NCBI RefSeq assembly: GCF_019431375.1
Contig: NZ_CP080267.1
Location: 1,178,001 to 1,242,000, forward strand
Direction of reading: 5' to 3'
DNA from: Alcanivorax sp.
GTDB lineage: Bacteria > Pseudomonadota > Gammaproteobacteria > Pseudomonadales > Alcanivoracaceae
DNA length: 64,000 nt
Below are positions 61,701-64,000 of this stretch, piece by piece (the first letter of the stretch is position 1; every line of letters starts with the position of its first letter). The notes below the pieces were generated by a model. It saw only the letters and a program-made list of their open reading frames with translations, was not told where the DNA came from and made no database searches. The position numbers and the translations under genes are program-made.

Positions 61701-62407
61701 CGCTCACGGATGATCTTGATATGCCGTTCCATGGCTTCGCTGTCAGCGGTGAGCAGGTCCGCCACACTGATGGCCACCATGACACCGTTAATAGGCGTTT
61801 GTTTGCGCTCCTTGCGCAACATATCCAGAAAAGAAAACCATTCCTGGCGGTCATCCTCTTCCGTGGTGTAACGCCCGGCGGTATCCAGCAGCACCGCCTG
61901 ATCGGAGAACCACCAGTCACAATTACGTGTGCCACCGACCCCACGAAAGTGCAGATCATCTGCATCGGCATAGGGAAAATGCAGGCCGGAATTGCGCAGC
62001 AAGGTGCTTTTCCCCGCTGCCGACGGGCCGATAACCATGTACCAGGGTAAGGCATAGAGTGCGGCACTGCCCCGGTAACCGGCCCCCAGCTGCGACGCCT
62101 TCAATGAAGAGATGGCATCGGTCATTTTTTCCTTGAGGGCATCCACATCATCGCTGCCCTCGTTGCCACCGATTTCTTTCTGCAACCGTGAGCCGTGTCG
62201 ACGTGCCAGCAGGAAACGAATCCCCATGATCAGGGCAAAAACCCCGACAACGGCGGCCACGGCCAGATAACGATGGGTACCCGTCAGCCCCAGACGCGGG
62301 CCGGCAAACCAGATCAGGGCAACTACCGCCAGCAGACCGATAGCGGAACTGCCAAAGCGTGACAGAACGAGTTTTTTCAGTATTTGAGAAAATGAGCCCA
62401 GCGACAT
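58787..62407 (-). CDS. tssM: T6SS membrane-complex protein TssM/IcmF
   Basis: A 1206-residue inner-membrane protein. Two membrane helices lie near residues 21-37 and 46-67, a cytoplasmic NTPase domain carries Walker A GPSAAGKS at 127-134 with LLDTAGRYTTE downstream, and a third membrane helix is near 430-455. A long periplasmic part ends in a beta-rich domain that should contact TssJ. Length is typical. Start overlaps the tssL stop (TAATG). Confidence 0.96.
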   Translation of the reverse strand: MSLGSFSQILKKLVLSRFGSSAIGLLAVVALIWFAGPRLGLTGTHRYLAVAAVVGVFALIMGIRFLLARRHGSRLQKEIGGNEGSDDVDALKEKMTDAISSLKASQLGAGYRGSAALYALPWYMVIGPSAAGKSTLLRNSGLHFPYADADDLHFRGVGGTRNCDWWFSDQAVLLDTAGRYTTEEDDRQEWFSFLDMLRKERKQTPINGVMVAISVADLLTADSEAMERHIKIIRERINELMERLGLLFPVFIVFTKTDLIPGFEEFFEDLSDSEREQIWGAYLLEEGAESSPAEQFENHARELYQKLCDLRLRKLSMQRNLERKAALYGFPDQFQVAAEKLSEFINLLFRDNPYQEMPRFAGAYFTSGTQEGTPLTRLVGNIRQAFGLPSQERPARSTPPKPFFIHRFFTEVVIPLQGAAQGNRRSLIWQRGLKTLSMGVALSMVVGTLLLLGASYGTNKMLLDKGVALSQKVTLALQDDRYDSLERFQVLDALYQHYQQLKAYEENKPWRFRFGVYTGDRQLPELQDLLMTSMDVLYRDTAIQSLEYALENHARAWESSDRQGQEAIREDYYAALKSYLMLSRAPQRMQADQAVPVLNRLWLDRKGLQNEAVFKEADSDSSHSLYGIAHFYLTERAERDQRWKARQELIDQGRTHLKTPPNAQQMYAQVISKGSTELKPYGIEDMLDRNARKVIGAATRVEGVYTRHGWEDFVMPQIDARIESATRGDWVLTGQYGLREGEDADGQLIDEALATELRAQIRDLYFSDYAKAWLSFLSDVRIKRFTSLGDGVKKLDRLSRGDGPIGQLMNETSKNLALYEAAPDLVDGAVQAAALEQRSTIKALDERTTELRRFTKAAEERSVSELIHQYLLILSALKTDMERLSLSVDVGREAEVYAGSILGRGGSETELYKSWVTISSLLSGADVTTREALRPLFEGAMRESWRNVLVEARGGIADQWQTEVASVFDSRLRKKFPFAEKGRDATLDDMADFFQPGNGRLWRFVDDSLSPFLEQTRRGGWTERQWLNQGLGLSKQFMGSLASAQVITESLFGRGGRRPEMSFYLYPLPARGVSEIMLESNGQSYRYRNGPQEWRRFTWPGDQNTLGARVAGVSRRGQVRDEVKVSGPWALFRLLNQAAISRESSSEFVLQWELNGGLSDPLVVRYRLRADRQANVFSQRVLSSFNLPHDMLRPLVPSAGSVLEAG

Positions 62408-63144
62408 TATTTCAGGTCCCCTTCTGACAGCGAGGAGTAGGAAGGCGAGGTCAACAGTTTTTCGCGAAACAGGGCAATGTCCGCGGCGGCATCACTGGCG
62501 CTTTTCATGCTGACGGCCGTATAGCCGGTATAACTGAAGAAGACGATGGCCACGGTCACCGCTGCGATGACCCAGTAGGGAATCTGGCGCCCTACCCGGG
62601 CCAGCACATGCTCACGGGCGGCACCGTTGGGAGCCAGACGCGGATCGGGAACACCACGGTGGCCATCAATCTGGCTGCGCAGATCAACCTGCAACGCCAT
62701 CAACTGTTCCAGCCCACGTAACTTGTAGACGCCTTCAAACCCCAGTTGCAGGCAGACGTAATACAGTTCGAGAAGATGCAGGTTCTGCTCGCCACGCTGG
62801 CGCAGCTCTCCCAACTTGATGAAGAACGCTTCGCCCCCCAGATGCTCACCAAACAGCTTCAGCTGCAGGGGCTGGGACATCCATTCCATACGGTGTGGCC
62901 AGGACGAGGCCATGACCGCTTCATCAATGAAAGCGGCAATGGCAAACTTGGCGTTCTGCACATCGGCGGTGGGAATCTGCCGTTCAAACGCCAGCCGTTC
63001 GAACTGGTCAAACCCATTCAGTACCTGTTCGTAAAGATCATCCGGCGCGTCGCTGCCGCCCGCCCGGAGTGGCATCACCAGAGTGAACAGGTGCGCAGTG
63101 CATTCCAGCAAAGGATTGGTAGTTGCCACCAGTGAGTCGCTCAT
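62407..63144 (-). CDS. tssL: T6SS membrane-complex protein TssL (DotU/IcmH-like)
   Basis: A 245-residue protein with a cytoplasmic helical domain (KFAIAAFIDEAVMASSW, FFIKLGELRQRGEQNLHLLELYYVCLQLGFEGVY) and one membrane helix near residue 205 (IPYWVIAAVTVAIVFFSY). There is no C-terminal OmpA-like peptidoglycan-binding domain, so anchoring may need another protein. Two adjacent ATG codons (63147 and 63144) follow GGAGGA; I take the second for spacing, the first overlaps the tssK stop. Confidence 0.95.
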   Translation of the reverse strand: MSDSLVATTNPLLECTAHLFTLVMPLRAGGSDAPDDLYEQVLNGFDQFERLAFERQIPTADVQNAKFAIAAFIDEAVMASSWPHRMEWMSQPLQLKLFGEHLGGEAFFIKLGELRQRGEQNLHLLELYYVCLQLGFEGVYKLRGLEQLMALQVDLRSQIDGHRGVPDPRLAPNGAAREHVLARVGRQIPYWVIAAVTVAIVFFSYTGYTAVSMKSASDAAADIALFREKLLTSPSYSSLSEGDLK

Positions 63145-63146
63145 CA

Positions 63147-64000
63147 TCAATCCTCCACGCACAACAGTTCAAAACGGCTGCCCTGGAACTGACCGGGCAG
63201 GAACACCGCCAGGCTTTCCGCTTCCATGGCCCGGGGCCAGAATTCACCGCTGGGTTCGAAACGGAAATATTCGAAGCCACTTTTTACCGGCAATTTGTTG
63301 GGCGGGCGCTGGGTATGGGCCAGCCTGATACCGGGTAATGCAGATGCCAGAATCAGCTCCAGATCTTCACGGCTGCCGGATTTGGCCTGACGGGAAAAGT
63401 CGGTGACCCAGTTCGGGTCTTCCGATTCGTGGTAAACGCCGAGATACAGGTGTTGTTTGTCCAGGTTACTCCAGGGAACCCCCTCCGCCAGTAACAGGGC
63501 CGGGCTTTCCTGATTGAGAGACAGTGCGGTACTGGCGGTTTTGGCACTTTGTGCCAGGGATTCACGCAACAGGGTTTCCATGGTGGCGAATACTGATCCC
63601 AGATCTCCGTGCTGGTACAGCGGCACATCCAGCTCCGGCATATCCGCCTGAAAATCCCTCAGTCCGGTGATCAAGCGCAGCATCTCCCGGTAAAGGGTTT
63701 CCGGCTGGCTGCTTTCCTGCTGGATCAGATGGTCCATCGTGGCTAGAGCTGGTCGCAGTTGCAGCAGGCGCAGAAACTGGCCCATTTCCCGGCTGCCCAT
63801 ATCAGCGATATCGCCATAGCTGTTGCGCTGCTGCGACAACTGACGAACCCGGGCAGATAGCAGATCGCGAATGCGTGCCATCCAGGCCTGCAACTGCTCG
63901 CTGGCCTGCAACGTGACCACCGGGGGAATATAGCTTTCCACCTGGGCATAACGGCCATCACCTTGTTGCTCAAAACTGGCCAGCCGAAAAGCAGAATAAT
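63147..64000 (-). CDS. tssK: T6SS baseplate protein TssK, N-terminus beyond window
   Basis: About 284 residues of the C-terminal part of TssK, open to the right edge. SYIPPVVTLQASEQLQAWMARIRDLL, LDVPLYQHGDLGSVF-type segments and HLYLGVYHESEDPNWV are family features. The full protein is about 445 residues. TssK links the baseplate to the TssLM membrane complex. tssJ, normally near tssK, is not in the window and may lie just outside. Confidence 0.94.
   Translation of the reverse strand, partial: YSAFRLASFEQQGDGRYAQVESYIPPVVTLQASEQLQAWMARIRDLLSARVRQLSQQRNSYGDIADMGSREMGQFLRLLQLRPALATMDHLIQQESSQPETLYREMLRLITGLRDFQADMPELDVPLYQHGDLGSVFATMETLLRESLAQSAKTASTALSLNQESPALLLAEGVPWSNLDKQHLYLGVYHESEDPNWVTDFSRQAKSGSREDLELILASALPGIRLAHTQRPPNKLPVKSGFEYFRFEPSGEFWPRAMEAESLAVFLPGQFQGSRFELLCVED

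Overview
The window looks like chromosome from a GC-rich, lipid/hydrocarbon-degrading marine gammaproteobacterium. Alcanivorax is my best guess, from stacked beta-oxidation genes, a DUF1302 barrel protein, Pseudomonas-like REP hairpins and the type VI secretion system (T6SS) gene order; no marker gene here proves the genus.

Region 1 (1-9.9 kb) is ordinary fatty-acid metabolism. On the minus strand lie the start of an APH-type phosphotransferase, an ACAD10/11-like acyl-CoA dehydrogenase and a histidine phosphatase. An enoyl-CoA hydratase runs toward a TetR regulator. Divergent from the regulator are MaoC hydratase, a short-chain dehydrogenase and a thiolase, which together can make an R-specific hydration, oxidation and thiolysis set. 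A DUF1302 outer-membrane protein and a lipoprotein follow.

Region 2 (9.9-11.4 kb) is a DAHP synthase gene behind a leader peptide carrying a Phe-Tyr-Tyr-Gly-Tyr-Trp-Phe run and alternative hairpins, which suggests attenuation by aromatic amino acids. The synthase has an in-frame UGA 48 codons before its natural end.

Region 3 (11.4-39.5 kb) is a highly repetitive array. It contains C-terminal modules cut from the effector end of the neighbouring VgrG (toxin modules 1 and 2), matching SUMF1-fold lipoproteins (putative immunity proteins 1 and 2), and six copies of a Y1/HUH transposase gene (RAYT-like) placed at the module boundaries with GGACACGCA/TGCGTGTCC ends. A 6.4-kb unit is tandemly repeated; an 11.9-kb unit is duplicated over it. 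PhzF-family genes, a 33-residue membrane peptide and an IS5-family element are carried along. One copy (18318-23363) is riddled with small indels and may be a sequencing or assembly artefact.

Region 4 (39.5-64 kb) is a T6SS locus read on the minus strand: tssK (partial), tssL, tssM, tagF, tssA, tssB, tssC, hcp, tssE, tssF, tssG, tssH, a vgrG with a one-base frameshift, and a 1938-residue evolved VgrG whose last 353 residues are the source or homologue of toxin module 1. Its putative immunity lipoprotein converges on it across a perfect terminator hairpin. Regions 3 and 4 together look like a T6SS effector with a downstream reservoir of spare toxin/immunity cassettes that may be shuffled with the help of a HUH transposase.
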